64,000 bases of DNA. Source: Larkinella humicola (lineage in GTDB: Bacteria > Bacteroidota > Bacteroidia > Cytophagales > Spirosomataceae). The stretch spans positions 186,001-250,000 of the forward strand of contig NZ_VTWS01000003.1 in the NCBI RefSeq assembly GCF_008727875.1, written 5' to 3'. Below, one piece after another: positions 16,951 through 25,171 of the stretch. The notes under the pieces are model-generated. The model did no database searches, was not told the origin of the DNA, and saw only the letters and a program-made list of their open reading frames with translations. The translations under genes were made by a program, and so were the position numbers. How positions within the stretch are numbered: position 1 is the first letter of the stretch; each line of letters begins with the position of its first letter.

Positions 16951-16957
16951 AAATCGT

Positions 16958-17887
16958 ATGAAAAACTGTATCGCTGTTTTGTGTTGCCTGAGCGGCCTGA
17001 TAGCCTGCGAAAGTCTGAAGCAGGAAGTGGACCCCGCCCTGATCAAAACCGAAACCGAGAAGATTGTCGTAGCCTGCTTCATTGCTCCTCAGGATACGGT
17101 ATTGACGGCGGAAGTCTCTCTGTCTAGACCGGTTCTGGGCGAAAATATCGGTTACGACAAGCGGGTGAGCAACGCAACCATTACCCTTTCAGATGGCGTT
17201 CGCTCGATTGTTTTCAATCGCCGTAACGGACAATACCAGGGACAATACTACTACGGAGCCGATCCGAAGAAGTTTCCGGTTGTCGCTGGTCAACGCTATA
17301 CGCTGACCGTCCAAATCCCCGATGGGCGGAAAGTTGAAGCGGTTTGCACCGTTCCGAAGGCGGTTGTTCCCCGAGAAGTGGTACTGGATTCGATCCCAAC
17401 GTTCGAGAATGGATTTTCCGGTAAAGACTATTTTGTGCGCTTAACCTGGCAGGATCCGGCGGGGGAAGAAAATTTTTACCGGGTTGCCGGTACACTCCAT
17501 TATTTACCGATCCGGCCTAATTATCCCAATGCGCCCGAACCCCAGTGGCAGTCTACCTTGGTCGATTATCGTCGGAACACAGAAACCCGCGACCTGACGG
17601 ACGACCGGCAACGCGATGGCGAAATGCTGAGCTCAGCACGCGGTTTTCTGGGAATTTTCGGAGGCCGTCAACAAATCCTGTTCCAGTATGCCCAACGCGC
17701 CTATTGTACCATCGATCTGCTCCATGTCGATGCCAATTATTATCAGTATCAGGAAGCCGTTCTACGCCAGAGCCAAACCGGTGACAATCCCTTTGCCGAG
17801 CCAGTTTTGGTTCCCACCAACATCCAGGGCGGTCTGGGCTGCTTCGGTGCCTACAACCGCTCGACGATTACGGCTACCCTAAAATAA
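16958..17887 (+). CDS. DUF4249 domain lipoprotein, tandem copy 2
   Basis: A 309-residue lipoprotein starting at the ATG 7 bp after the receptor stop. The frame is open further upstream inside the receptor gene, but only this start gives a signal peptide with lipobox LIAC. The mature part begins ESLKQEVDP and then follows the family pattern: IVVACFIAPQDTVLTAEVSLSRPVLGE, a beta-rich middle, FYRVAGTLHY, and the conserved ending NPFAEPVLVPTNIQGGLGCFGAYNRST. The sequence between the VAGTLHY strand and the C-terminal motif (RPNYPNAPEPQW...) has no counterpart in copy 1. It probably works with the receptor encoded just upstream; its molecular role is unknown. Confidence 0.88.
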   Translation: MKNCIAVLCCLSGLIACESLKQEVDPALIKTETEKIVVACFIAPQDTVLTAEVSLSRPVLGENIGYDKRVSNATITLSDGVRSIVFNRRNGQYQGQYYYGADPKKFPVVAGQRYTLTVQIPDGRKVEAVCTVPKAVVPREVVLDSIPTFENGFSGKDYFVRLTWQDPAGEENFYRVAGTLHYLPIRPNYPNAPEPQWQSTLVDYRRNTETRDLTDDRQRDGEMLSSARGFLGIFGGRQQILFQYAQRAYCTIDLLHVDANYYQYQEAVLRQSQTGDNPFAEPVLVPTNIQGGLGCFGAYNRSTITATLK

Positions 17888-17941
17888 GCACGGCTACGCA
17901 TCCAAAACCGGGCGGTTTTCGTACACAGCAATACGAAACCA

Positions 17942-17975
17942 TTGCATCGACATTGTCCGATAAATCGTATCTTGG
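17942..17975 (+). promoter_or_regulatory. Possible promoter of receptor pair 3
   Basis: TTG (17942-17944), 23 nt, then TATCTTGG (17968-17975), one base off TAnnTTTG. Transcription would begin near 17981, about 25 nt before the receptor ATG at 18006. The spacer is at the long end of the accepted range, so this is only suggestive. Confidence 0.35.
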
Positions 17976-18005
17976 GTAACTGATTTATCACCAACGTGCT
18001 GCCGG

Positions 18006-20483
18006 ATGAAACGCCTGCTTAGCGTGCTGTGCCTGCTTGTTTCCGGCTTCAGCAGTCCGGGGCAGGATCGGCATACTGTCAGCGGTACGGCTTATGAAGA
18101 AGGCCGTGGCAATCCGCTGGCAGGCGTCAACGTTTACACGCCCAACCGAACAGCAGGTACCACAACTGATCTGAACGGTTTTTTCACCCTGACCCTCCCG
18201 GGTAACGACAGTCTGACGCTGGTTTTCTCTTCCGTAGGCTATCAGACGGTAACAAGAACCGTCTCTCTCCGAAGCGCGCAGCAACTAGTGGTTTTTCTGC
18301 CAATTGGGCAAACGTTGCGGGAATTAACGGTTCGTTCTGGAATGAATCAGCCGGTCATCAGCCGCATTCCGCAAATGAGCCAGCTCAGTATTTCGGGTCA
18401 CCAAATCGAAAGAATACCGGCTTTGCTGGGCGAAAAGGACATTTTGCGGGTTTTACAACTCCTGCCGGGGGTACAGAAAGGTTCCGAAGGCACTACCGGA
18501 ATTTATGTGCGCGGGGGTGGTCCCGACCAAAACCTGATTCTCCTCGACGATGCGGTACTCTACAATTCCGGCCATTTGCTGGGCTTTTTTTCGGCGTTCA
18601 ACGGCAGCGTCGTCCGGAACATCGAACTGACCAAAGGCGGTTTTCCGGCGCGGTATGGCGGACGGCTGTCGTCGGTCATCGAAGTGACGACGAAGGAGGG
18701 CAATACGGAAAAACGGGCTGGAGAGGCCAGTCTGGGGCTGGTGGCTTCGCGCCTGCTGCTGGAAGGGCCGCTCGGCAAAAAACAGTCGGCGAAACACCCG
18801 GCCACCTTCCTGATTGCAGGTCGGCGAACTTACATCGATCTCGTCACCCGCCCGTTTGCCGCTTCCTCCCAATCGCAATCTCCCCGGAACACCACCTATT
18901 TTTACGATTTGAATGCCCGGTTGAACTACCGATTGAACCGCAAAGATCAGGTGTTCCTAAGCGGTTATTGGGGCCGGGATGCATTTTCCAACCGCCAGCA
19001 GTCTGGCAATAGCCCGTTGCAGGGAAGCCTTACCTGGCGCAACACAACGGGAACGCTCCGCTGGAATCACGCGGTCTCCGACCATTGGTTGGCCAATCTC
19101 TCGCTCGTTTACAATCAATACCGCCTGGCGGTTGCCAACGAAAGCGGCAGTCGCGATACATCGGCTTTGCGGTATTCACTCCGGTACCGCTCCGGAATTC
19201 GGGATCTGTCGCTGAAATACGCCGTCGACTATTTTCCGGAAAACCACCACTTTCGGTTCGGATTCCAAAGCACGCAACACCGGTTTACCCCCGGAGCCGT
19301 GGTGACAACGGGCGATGTCGACCCAGCCACACCACGCCTGTACATTGACGTGCTGGAATCGGGGCTGTACGCTGAAGATACCTGGAAACCGGCTTCCCGC
19401 TGGAACCTGAATGCCGGTTTTCGGCTCAGCCATTTCTTGCTGCTCCGAACGGGTTCGGTTGGCGGAAAGTCGGTCGAGCGACCCGAGGTTCCCGGACAGC
19501 GCACGGGCCGACCGATTCAGTATTTCCGGCCCGAACCCCGGCTATCGATGGCCTACCAGATCGATAGCACCACCGCGCTGAAAGTGTCGTGTGCACTGAT
19601 GACGCAGTATACGCACCTGTTGTCGAACAACGGCATCGGTTTGCCCGCCGACCTCTGGATCCCGACCACCGACCGGATTCGTCCGCAACAGGCCCAACAG
19701 ATTGCCATCGGTTTAGCGAAAGACTTTATTCGGCCCGAAAAAACCGCCCGAAACCTGACGCTGACACTCGAAGGGTATTACAAACGCCTGAAAAACAGCA
19801 TCAGTTACACCGAAGGGGCGAGTTTCCTGACCACCGAAGCTACGCAGACCGCCGAGGCCAAACCCTGGGAAAGCAACATTACGGCCGGCCGGGGCTGGGC
19901 CTATGGGAGCGAAATTCTTTTGCAGAAAAAAACCGGGCGGTTTTCCGGCTGGGCGGGCTACACGCTTTCCTGGACGTGGTGGCAGTTTCCGGCCCTGAAT
20001 GGGGGCGTGAAATTTCATCCGCGCTACGACCGTCGCCACGATGCCTCGCTGGTGGGTCTCTATGAACTCAAACCCGGCATCACGCTTTCAGGAACCTGGG
20101 TCTACGGAACCGGACAGGCACTGATGTTGCCCATTTCCCGGTTTTCCGGTTACGAAAACCGACCAACTTCCGCGGTGAACTCCGGCAATCCGCAACAGCA
20201 GTTGTTCGGAACGGCACCCAATGTCAAGGAATACGGCCCGCGAAACGGATTTCGGGCGGAGGCTTATCACCGGCTGGATGTCGGTTGCCGGTTTCACAAA
20301 CAGCGAAAACACCACACCCGAACCTGGGAAATCGGGGTTTACAACCTGTATAACCGCCGGAATCCCTTTTACTATTCGCTGGAAGGCAAAGACCAGGGGG
20401 CGGGCAAGCATTCCAAAAGCGTGCTGTACAAATATTCACTTTTCCCGGCAGTTCCGTCGGTCAGTTATACGGTTTCATTTTGA
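18006..20483 (+). CDS. TonB-dependent receptor with carboxypeptidase-like N-domain, tandem copy 3
   Basis: An 825-residue receptor, the most diverged of the three tandem copies. Seen: a short signal peptide ending SSPGQ; a carboxypeptidase-regulatory domain (NPLAGVNVYTPNRTAGTTTDLNG); ELTVRSG in the linker; a plug (GVQKGSEGTTGIYVRGGG, DDAVLYNSGHLLGFFS, GGFPARYGGRLSSVIE); a barrel with several loops longer than in copies 1 and 2, for example the stretch GSVGGKSVERPEVPGQRTG; and a terminal YTVSF. The plug is conserved while the loops are not, as expected for duplicated importers with separate ligands. It is followed after 10 bp by the third DUF4249 gene. A weak promoter match precedes it. Confidence 0.92.
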   Translation: MKRLLSVLCLLVSGFSSPGQDRHTVSGTAYEEGRGNPLAGVNVYTPNRTAGTTTDLNGFFTLTLPGNDSLTLVFSSVGYQTVTRTVSLRSAQQLVVFLPIGQTLRELTVRSGMNQPVISRIPQMSQLSISGHQIERIPALLGEKDILRVLQLLPGVQKGSEGTTGIYVRGGGPDQNLILLDDAVLYNSGHLLGFFSAFNGSVVRNIELTKGGFPARYGGRLSSVIEVTTKEGNTEKRAGEASLGLVASRLLLEGPLGKKQSAKHPATFLIAGRRTYIDLVTRPFAASSQSQSPRNTTYFYDLNARLNYRLNRKDQVFLSGYWGRDAFSNRQQSGNSPLQGSLTWRNTTGTLRWNHAVSDHWLANLSLVYNQYRLAVANESGSRDTSALRYSLRYRSGIRDLSLKYAVDYFPENHHFRFGFQSTQHRFTPGAVVTTGDVDPATPRLYIDVLESGLYAEDTWKPASRWNLNAGFRLSHFLLLRTGSVGGKSVERPEVPGQRTGRPIQYFRPEPRLSMAYQIDSTTALKVSCALMTQYTHLLSNNGIGLPADLWIPTTDRIRPQQAQQIAIGLAKDFIRPEKTARNLTLTLEGYYKRLKNSISYTEGASFLTTEATQTAEAKPWESNITAGRGWAYGSEILLQKKTGRFSGWAGYTLSWTWWQFPALNGGVKFHPRYDRRHDASLVGLYELKPGITLSGTWVYGTGQALMLPISRFSGYENRPTSAVNSGNPQQQLFGTAPNVKEYGPRNGFRAEAYHRLDVGCRFHKQRKHHTRTWEIGVYNLYNRRNPFYYSLEGKDQGAGKHSKSVLYKYSLFPAVPSVSYTVSF

Positions 20484-20493
20484 AGACAAGGGT

Positions 20494-21390
20494 ATGAAAA
20501 AGTGTGGATGGCTTATTGGTATTTTGGGGTTGGTTTCCTGCCAGAATCTGCGGCAGGAAGTGCAACCGCAGCAACTGGCGGCCCAGCCGGTCAAACTGCT
20601 GGTAGCCTGTTTTATTTCGCCCCAGGACACCGTGCTGGCGGCCAAAGTGGCGCGCTCCCGCCCGATTCTGGACGATGGAACCGTGACCAGTCTGGAGATT
20701 ACCAACGCAACCGTGACCCTAAAAGCCGGTTCCCGTAGCATCGTCTTGACCTATCATTCCCGGCTCCGCTATTACCGGGCTTCTCCGAACCAGTTTCCGA
20801 TTCGGGCCGGAGAGACGTACCAGTTGAGCGTGCAAACGCCGGATGGACAATCGGTGGAAGCCCGCACCACCGTACCGGAAGCGGTTGCGTTGCAGCAGGT
20901 TCGGCTGGATTCGGAAGTGGTTCTGGAAAACAAACAGGTGCGAAAACGGTTTTTTGCGCGGTATATCTGGTACGACCGTTCCGGACAACCCGATTATTAT
21001 CAAACGGAAGGAACCATCACCTATCGCTGTGCCGGTTGTGCGCCCGACAAGACCATTCGCGAACCGGTTCAGTTTACTGGAAATCAGGGGTTGTATACCA
21101 ATCAGGAAAGCAAGGGCGGGCGGATGGTTTCTGATCCTGGCTACCTGGGCGTTTCCATTCCGTCCAATCAGCCTTTTTTCCCGACGCTGTTCAGTAAACC
21201 GTTGGTGCTGACAGCCGATTTACGGCATATCAATGAGGATTATTACCGGTATCATCTGGCGTTAGGGCAACAGCAGGAAGTTGAAAGCAATCCGTTTGCA
21301 GAACCTGTACCGATTCCGACCAACATCCGGGGCGGTTTGGGTTGCTTCGGCGCGTACAGCCGTTCGACTCTGACGGTTAGACTGGATTAA
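20494..21390 (+). CDS. DUF4249 domain lipoprotein, tandem copy 3
   Basis: A 298-residue lipoprotein with lipobox LVSC followed by QNLRQEVQP. The open frame extends upstream into the receptor gene, but the ATG at 20494 is the one that gives a signal peptide. Family features: KLLVACFISPQDTVLAAKVARSRPILDDG near the start and NPFAEPVPIPTNIRGGLGCFGAYSRST at the end. Unlike the other two copies, its variable middle contains a CAGC (CxxC) motif after GTITYR, which could bind a metal or form a disulfide. The stop codon is immediately followed by a perfect 33-bp hairpin. The function is inferred only from pairing with the receptor. Confidence 0.87.
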   Translation: MKKCGWLIGILGLVSCQNLRQEVQPQQLAAQPVKLLVACFISPQDTVLAAKVARSRPILDDGTVTSLEITNATVTLKAGSRSIVLTYHSRLRYYRASPNQFPIRAGETYQLSVQTPDGQSVEARTTVPEAVALQQVRLDSEVVLENKQVRKRFFARYIWYDRSGQPDYYQTEGTITYRCAGCAPDKTIREPVQFTGNQGLYTNQESKGGRMVSDPGYLGVSIPSNQPFFPTLFSKPLVLTADLRHINEDYYRYHLALGQQQEVESNPFAEPVPIPTNIRGGLGCFGAYSRSTLTVRLD

Positions 21391-21457
21391 ACGCCAAAAC
21401 ATCGCAATACCTGTCAGGTTTTGGAAACCTGACAGGTATTGCGATGTTTTGGCGTTT
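21389..21457. terminator. Perfect 33-bp hairpin between convergent genes
   Basis: The arms 21389-21421 and 21425-21457 are perfect inverted repeats of 33 bases around a 3-base loop TGG, with centre CAGGTTT-TGG-AAACCTG. The left arm begins inside the TAA stop of the third DUF4249 gene. No clear U-tract follows on either strand, so it is not a standard intrinsic terminator, but its position suggests a two-way transcription stop. Such AACCTGACAGGT palindromes may be repeated elsewhere in the genome. Confidence 0.65.
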
Positions 21458-21471
21458 TGGCTATCGCAGCG

Positions 21472-22575
21472 TTACGCGCTCTGCTCGTTGCTGTTCATCA
21501 CTTCCGTCTGCTTCCGGATCGACTCCATGTGGATGATCTTGAAGATTTCTTCCACCAGTTCCGGATACAGGCCCATTTTCTGGCCCTGTTTTGCACGCGT
21601 TTCGTGAACTTCCTTCCAACGGTCGGGCTGGAAGACGGTTACGTTGTTCTCGCGTTTGTACTCGGCCAGTTTCTCCACGAGGGCCATGCGGGCCGCCAGC
21701 ATCTCGACCAGTTGCCGGTCCACGTTATCAATTTTGCTCCGGATCTGCTCCATGGCACCCTGGAACTCGATGTTTTGCGAATCCACTTTGCGGATGTGCA
21801 GGTGCTCCAGCATTTGGCCGAAAGCCGCCGGCGTCAATTGCTGAGCCGCATCGCTCCAGGCATTGTCCGGATCGATGTGCGACTCTACGATCAAACCGTC
21901 GTAGTTCAAATCCATCTGCATTTGCGCCAGTTCCTGCAAATATGCCCGCTTACCGGCCATGTGGCTCGGATCGCCGATGATGGGCAGGTTTGGGAATGTC
22001 GATTTCAGTTCGATCGCGATTTGCCACAGCGGAATGTTGCGGTATTTGGAAGCCTCTCCGGTAGAGAAACCGCGGTGAATAGCACCCAGTTTGGTAATTC
22101 CCGCTCCGGCAATCCGTTCGAAAGCTCCAATCCAGAGTGCCAGATCCGGGTTAATTGGATTTTTCACCAAAACCGGCACATCGACGCCACGCAATGCATC
22201 CGCAATCTCCTGTACATTAAAAGGGTTTACCGTCGTGCGGGCCCCAACCCACAGGATGTCAACACCGTATTTCAACGCCAGTTCGATGTGCTCGGGGGTG
22301 GCTACTTCCACCGCAAACGGCAACCCGGTTTCGGCTTTGGCGCGCTGAATCCACGGCAAAGCCGCTTCTCCCATGCCTTCAAAGCTGCCAGGGCGCGTGC
22401 GGGGCTTCCATACACCGGCACGAATGACATGAACCGCACCCAATTGAGCCAACTGGCGGGCGGTTTCAACTAATTGCTCTTCGGTTTCGGCGCTGCACGG
22501 CCCCGATATAATGAGCGGTTTTCCGTTCGTCTCTATCCAGCTATTCAGCGGCAGGACTTCTAAACTTGGCTTCAT
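21472..22575 (-). CDS. Bifunctional 3-deoxy-7-phosphoheptulonate synthase/chorismate mutase
   Basis: A 367-residue fusion enzyme for aromatic amino acids. The N-terminal part (about 20-260) is a KDO8P/DAHP-synthase type aldolase that joins phosphoenolpyruvate and erythrose-4-phosphate, with the motifs ISGPCSAETEEQ, RAGVWKPRTRPGSFEGMG, WVGARTTVNPF, LVKNPINPD and GDPSHMAGKR. The C-terminal part (about 270-360) is an AroQ-type chorismate mutase helical domain (EQIRSKIDNVDRQLVEMLAARMALVEKLAEYKRENNV), which often provides feedback control by prephenate in this fusion. The ATG at 22575 is preferred to a TTG four codons upstream. It stands alone, convergent with the receptor cluster and divergent from proline dehydrogenase. 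The 219 bp upstream are AT-rich without a clear promoter match. Confidence 0.95.
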   Translation of the reverse strand: MKPSLEVLPLNSWIETNGKPLIISGPCSAETEEQLVETARQLAQLGAVHVIRAGVWKPRTRPGSFEGMGEAALPWIQRAKAETGLPFAVEVATPEHIELALKYGVDILWVGARTTVNPFNVQEIADALRGVDVPVLVKNPINPDLALWIGAFERIAGAGITKLGAIHRGFSTGEASKYRNIPLWQIAIELKSTFPNLPIIGDPSHMAGKRAYLQELAQMQMDLNYDGLIVESHIDPDNAWSDAAQQLTPAAFGQMLEHLHIRKVDSQNIEFQGAMEQIRSKIDNVDRQLVEMLAARMALVEKLAEYKRENNVTVFQPDRWKEVHETRAKQGQKMGLYPELVEEIFKIIHMESIRKQTEVMNSNEQSA

Positions 22576-22794
22576 ACTCGTACTCAATCGTTTAATACTC
22601 CTATTACTCTACCGGGAACTTTTTATTAAAAAATTTTACTATATTAGCTGTAGATACAGGCGTTTTCAGTTAACTTTACATCCCTTTTGCGCTGACAACA
22701 AAACCATGTTAAAACAAGTTTATAGTTCAGTGTTAGGAATACCGAAAACAAATTTTAACTTTCGGATCACAAGTTGGTGCATCAGACAGTGATT

Positions 22795-24027
22795 ATGTCA
22801 AACCGAAGTTCATCTTCTATGCCAACGATCGTTCAGCGGGCTACTACCACTAAGTCCGTCTCGTTTGAAGACACATCGATTGCCTTCTCCTCCCAGTCCA
22901 ATGGGAAACTTCGTAAAACGTACTGGTTATTTGCGTTGATGAATCAAGGTTGGCTGGTAAATTTAGGCACTTTTTTTATCAAACTGGCATTCAAACTTCA
23001 ACTTCCCGTAAAAAAACTCATTAAGAGTACGATTTTCGAGCAGTTCTGTGGGGGCGAAACCATCCGCGATTGTGAAAAAACCATCCAAAAACTGCACAGC
23101 GGCCACGTTGGCACTATTTTGGATTATTCCGTTGAAGGGGAAGACAATGAAGCCTCTTTCGACGAAACGGTTCTGGAAATTCTGCGAACCATCGAGCGTG
23201 CCAGTGAATCGAACGACATTCCATTCTGTGTTTTCAAGGTTACCGGAATCGGTTCGACCGATCTGCTGGAAAAAGCCCAGTCCGGAACGGAATTGAGTGA
23301 CGAAGAAAAGAACGCCTACGAACGGATTCGCCAACGGGTCGATGTCCTCTGCAAAAGAGCCAGTGAGCGCAGCGTCCGGATTTTTATCGACGCCGAAGAA
23401 AGCTGGATTCAGGATACCATCGACAAACTGGCCTACGAAATGATGGACCGGTATAACCACCAGCAGTGTATTGTCTACAATACCTACCAGTTGTACCGCT
23501 CCGACAGTTTCGACAACCTGAAAAAAAGCACACAGACTGCCCGTTCCAAAGGCTACTTCCTGGGAGCCAAACTGGTACGGGGTGCCTACATCGAGAAGGA
23601 ACGCATTCAGGCCCACGAAGGAGAATACCTCGATCCCATTCATCACACGAAAGCAGAAACCGACCGTGATTTCAACCAGTCCGTTGAATTTTGCCTCGAT
23701 AACCGCGATACCGTGTCAATTTGCCTCGGGACTCACAACGAATACAGTTGCCATTATTGCATCAACCGGATGCAGGAACTCCGGATTGCACCCAACGATA
23801 CGCACATCTGGTTTGCGCAGTTGCTGGGAATGAGCGACAACATTTCGTACAATCTGGCGTATGCCGGCTACAATGTGGCCAAATACGTTCCCTACGGCCC
23901 TGTTGAAGCCGTAATGCCCTACTTATTCCGCCGGGCCGCCGAAAACAAGTCGATTGCCGGACAAAGCAGCCGTGAGTACCTCCTCGTGAAGAATGAGCTG
24001 AAACGTCGGAAAAGCTGTCAAAAATAA
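22795..24027 (+). CDS. Proline dehydrogenase
   Basis: A 410-residue monofunctional flavoenzyme that oxidises proline to pyrroline-5-carboxylate and feeds electrons to quinones. Family motifs: LGAKLVRGAYIEKERI (substrate/FAD barrel), VSICLGTHNEYS, QLLGMSDNISY and the C-terminal KYVPYGPVEAVMPYLFRRAAENKS with the arginine pair that holds the proline carboxylate. The ATG at 22795 is used rather than a TTG seven codons upstream. There is no P5C dehydrogenase domain, so the second step must be encoded elsewhere. It lies divergent from the DAHP synthase gene and is followed by a probable terminator. A role in stress or proline-rich peptide use is general knowledge and not shown by this sequence. Confidence 0.95.
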   Translation: MSNRSSSSMPTIVQRATTTKSVSFEDTSIAFSSQSNGKLRKTYWLFALMNQGWLVNLGTFFIKLAFKLQLPVKKLIKSTIFEQFCGGETIRDCEKTIQKLHSGHVGTILDYSVEGEDNEASFDETVLEILRTIERASESNDIPFCVFKVTGIGSTDLLEKAQSGTELSDEEKNAYERIRQRVDVLCKRASERSVRIFIDAEESWIQDTIDKLAYEMMDRYNHQQCIVYNTYQLYRSDSFDNLKKSTQTARSKGYFLGAKLVRGAYIEKERIQAHEGEYLDPIHHTKAETDRDFNQSVEFCLDNRDTVSICLGTHNEYSCHYCINRMQELRIAPNDTHIWFAQLLGMSDNISYNLAYAGYNVAKYVPYGPVEAVMPYLFRRAAENKSIAGQSSREYLLVKNELKRRKSCQK

Positions 24028-24067
24028 GTAGATAGACCGATTTTAGGAGCTTTACACTCCAAAACCG

Positions 24068-24113
24068 TCACCCGGCTGGCCGCTGACCAAGTCTGACCAT
24101 CCGGGTGATTTTA
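24068..24113 (+). terminator. Terminator after proline dehydrogenase
   Basis: TCACCCGG (24068-24075) pairs with CCGGGTGA (24101-24108). The pairing extends inward with TGG/CCA after one mismatch, and TTTTAT follows. It lies between the proline dehydrogenase stop and the signal peptidase start. Confidence 0.55.
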
Positions 24114-24124
24114 TGTTATAAGTC

Positions 24125-24904
24125 ATGGTAAAGAAAAGTCCGCTGAAGTTTTTTTTGTTGAGTCTGCTACTAATTGCGATCGATCAGTCCTCCAAACTCC
24201 TGGTGCATTTCAATATGGAACCGGGGTTTGCGGGGCAAATCCGGTTGATTGGTGACTGGCTTAAATTGCACTATGTACTGAATCCGGGCATGGCCTTTGG
24301 CATGCAGTTGGGTCACGAATACGGCAAATTGCTGCTGAGTCTTTTTCGGTTGGTGGCCATGGCCGGTATCGGCTGGTATCTGGTGCATCTGGCGCACCGG
24401 GGTGCCCCCAACGGGCTGTTGTGGGCGATGGCAATGATTCTGGCCGGTGCCGTGGGCAATGTCATCGACAGCACGTTCTACGGCGTTTTTCTCGACAATG
24501 CGCCCTATGGCTCCACCACGCCCTGGTTTCACGGGCAGGTCATCGATATGGTCTTTGTGGATGTCTGGGAGGGCTTTTTGCCTGATTGGGTACCGCTCTG
24601 GGGCGGTCAGTACTATTCGACGCCCATCTTTAACATTGCGGATTCCTGCATCTTTGTCGGCGTCTGTATCATCCTGTTTTTCCAACGCCGGTTTTTCCGG
24701 GAGCAACACGAAGAGGACGGCCTGCTGCCCGACGATCTGTCGCCTGATACGGCCTCGGTGCTTCCCGCCAGCGAGTTTGGCGAAACCACCCCCACCGACT
24801 CGGATTCAACCGAAAAAGATCCTGATCCGGTTTCAACGGACGATCCGCAATCCAGCCCTCAGCGCCCCCGGAACTCGCCGGACGAAAGTACTCACGGACT
24901 TTAA
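24125..24904 (+). CDS. lspA: Lipoprotein signal peptidase (signal peptidase II) with acidic C-terminal extension
   Basis: A 259-residue inner-membrane aspartyl protease that cleaves prolipoproteins in front of the lipidated cysteine. The many lipoproteins in this window (SusD, DUF4249, FAS1, FKBP) would be its substrates. Seen: four hydrophobic segments; NPGMAFGM (residues 53-60) for the usual NxGxAFG; catalytic Asp115 in GAVGNVIDS and Asp173 in FNIADSCIFVG. Between these is a long periplasmic insertion (about 125-165, rich in W, P and Y), which Bacteroidota enzymes often have. After the last membrane segment, residues 192-259 form a hydrophilic tail rich in Asp, Glu, Ser, Thr and Pro, much longer than in typical LspA (about 160-200 residues in total). 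The tail is probably disordered and cytoplasmic. Confidence 0.93.
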   Translation: MVKKSPLKFFLLSLLLIAIDQSSKLLVHFNMEPGFAGQIRLIGDWLKLHYVLNPGMAFGMQLGHEYGKLLLSLFRLVAMAGIGWYLVHLAHRGAPNGLLWAMAMILAGAVGNVIDSTFYGVFLDNAPYGSTTPWFHGQVIDMVFVDVWEGFLPDWVPLWGGQYYSTPIFNIADSCIFVGVCIILFFQRRFFREQHEEDGLLPDDLSPDTASVLPASEFGETTPTDSDSTEKDPDPVSTDDPQSSPQRPRNSPDESTHGL

Positions 24905-24955
24905 TCCATATGATTTGGGAACAATAAAGATCACACGTACTAACTGATTTAAACA

Positions 24956-25161
24956 AAATAACCGCCGGATTCACATTTTGGCTTATTAGCCCACTGCTTT
25001 AGCTGTGGGAAAAACAAAAAGTAACCCCTATTCACAGAACCGTTTTAACGGTTTTATGATCCTTCAAAACCGTTAAAACGGTTTCGCAATGACTCGGTTT
25101 CACTTTAATTTACCCACAGCAGAAGCAGTGAGCTGATAAACATTTACTTCGGCGGTTATTT
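24956..25161. repeat. Foldback element of about 206 bp with 12-bp terminal inverted repeats
   Basis: The ends AAATAACCGCCG (24956-24967) and CGGCGGTTATTT (25150-25161) are perfect inverted repeats. Inside, the arm TTATTAGCCCACTGCTTT near 24983 pairs with the arm ending GCAGTGAGCTGATAA near 25139, with a few mismatches. CCCAC...GTGGG is a local hairpin. The centre holds AACCGTTTTAACGGTT and AACCGTTAAAACGGTT, also mutually complementary. The whole piece can fold into one long hairpin. It has no coding capacity and no obvious target duplication. The AACCGTT..AACGGTT units recur at 62139-62182. Confidence 0.75.
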
Positions 25162-25171
25162 AGTGAGTACG

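Noticed and set aside
16751-16957. N-terminal extension of the second DUF4249 protein into the receptor gene
   Set aside because: It would overlap the receptor by 200 bases and hide the lipoprotein signal; the ATG at 16958 gives a proper lipobox. The same logic was used at 20221-20493.
17904-17919. Small hairpin AAAACC-gggc-GGTTTT after the second DUF4249 gene
   Set aside because: The stem is only 6 bp and lacks a clear U-tract, so it is too weak to call a terminator.
24956-25161. Insertion sequence
   Set aside because: It has terminal inverted repeats but no transposase frame and no visible target duplication, so only a foldback/MITE-like call is justified.
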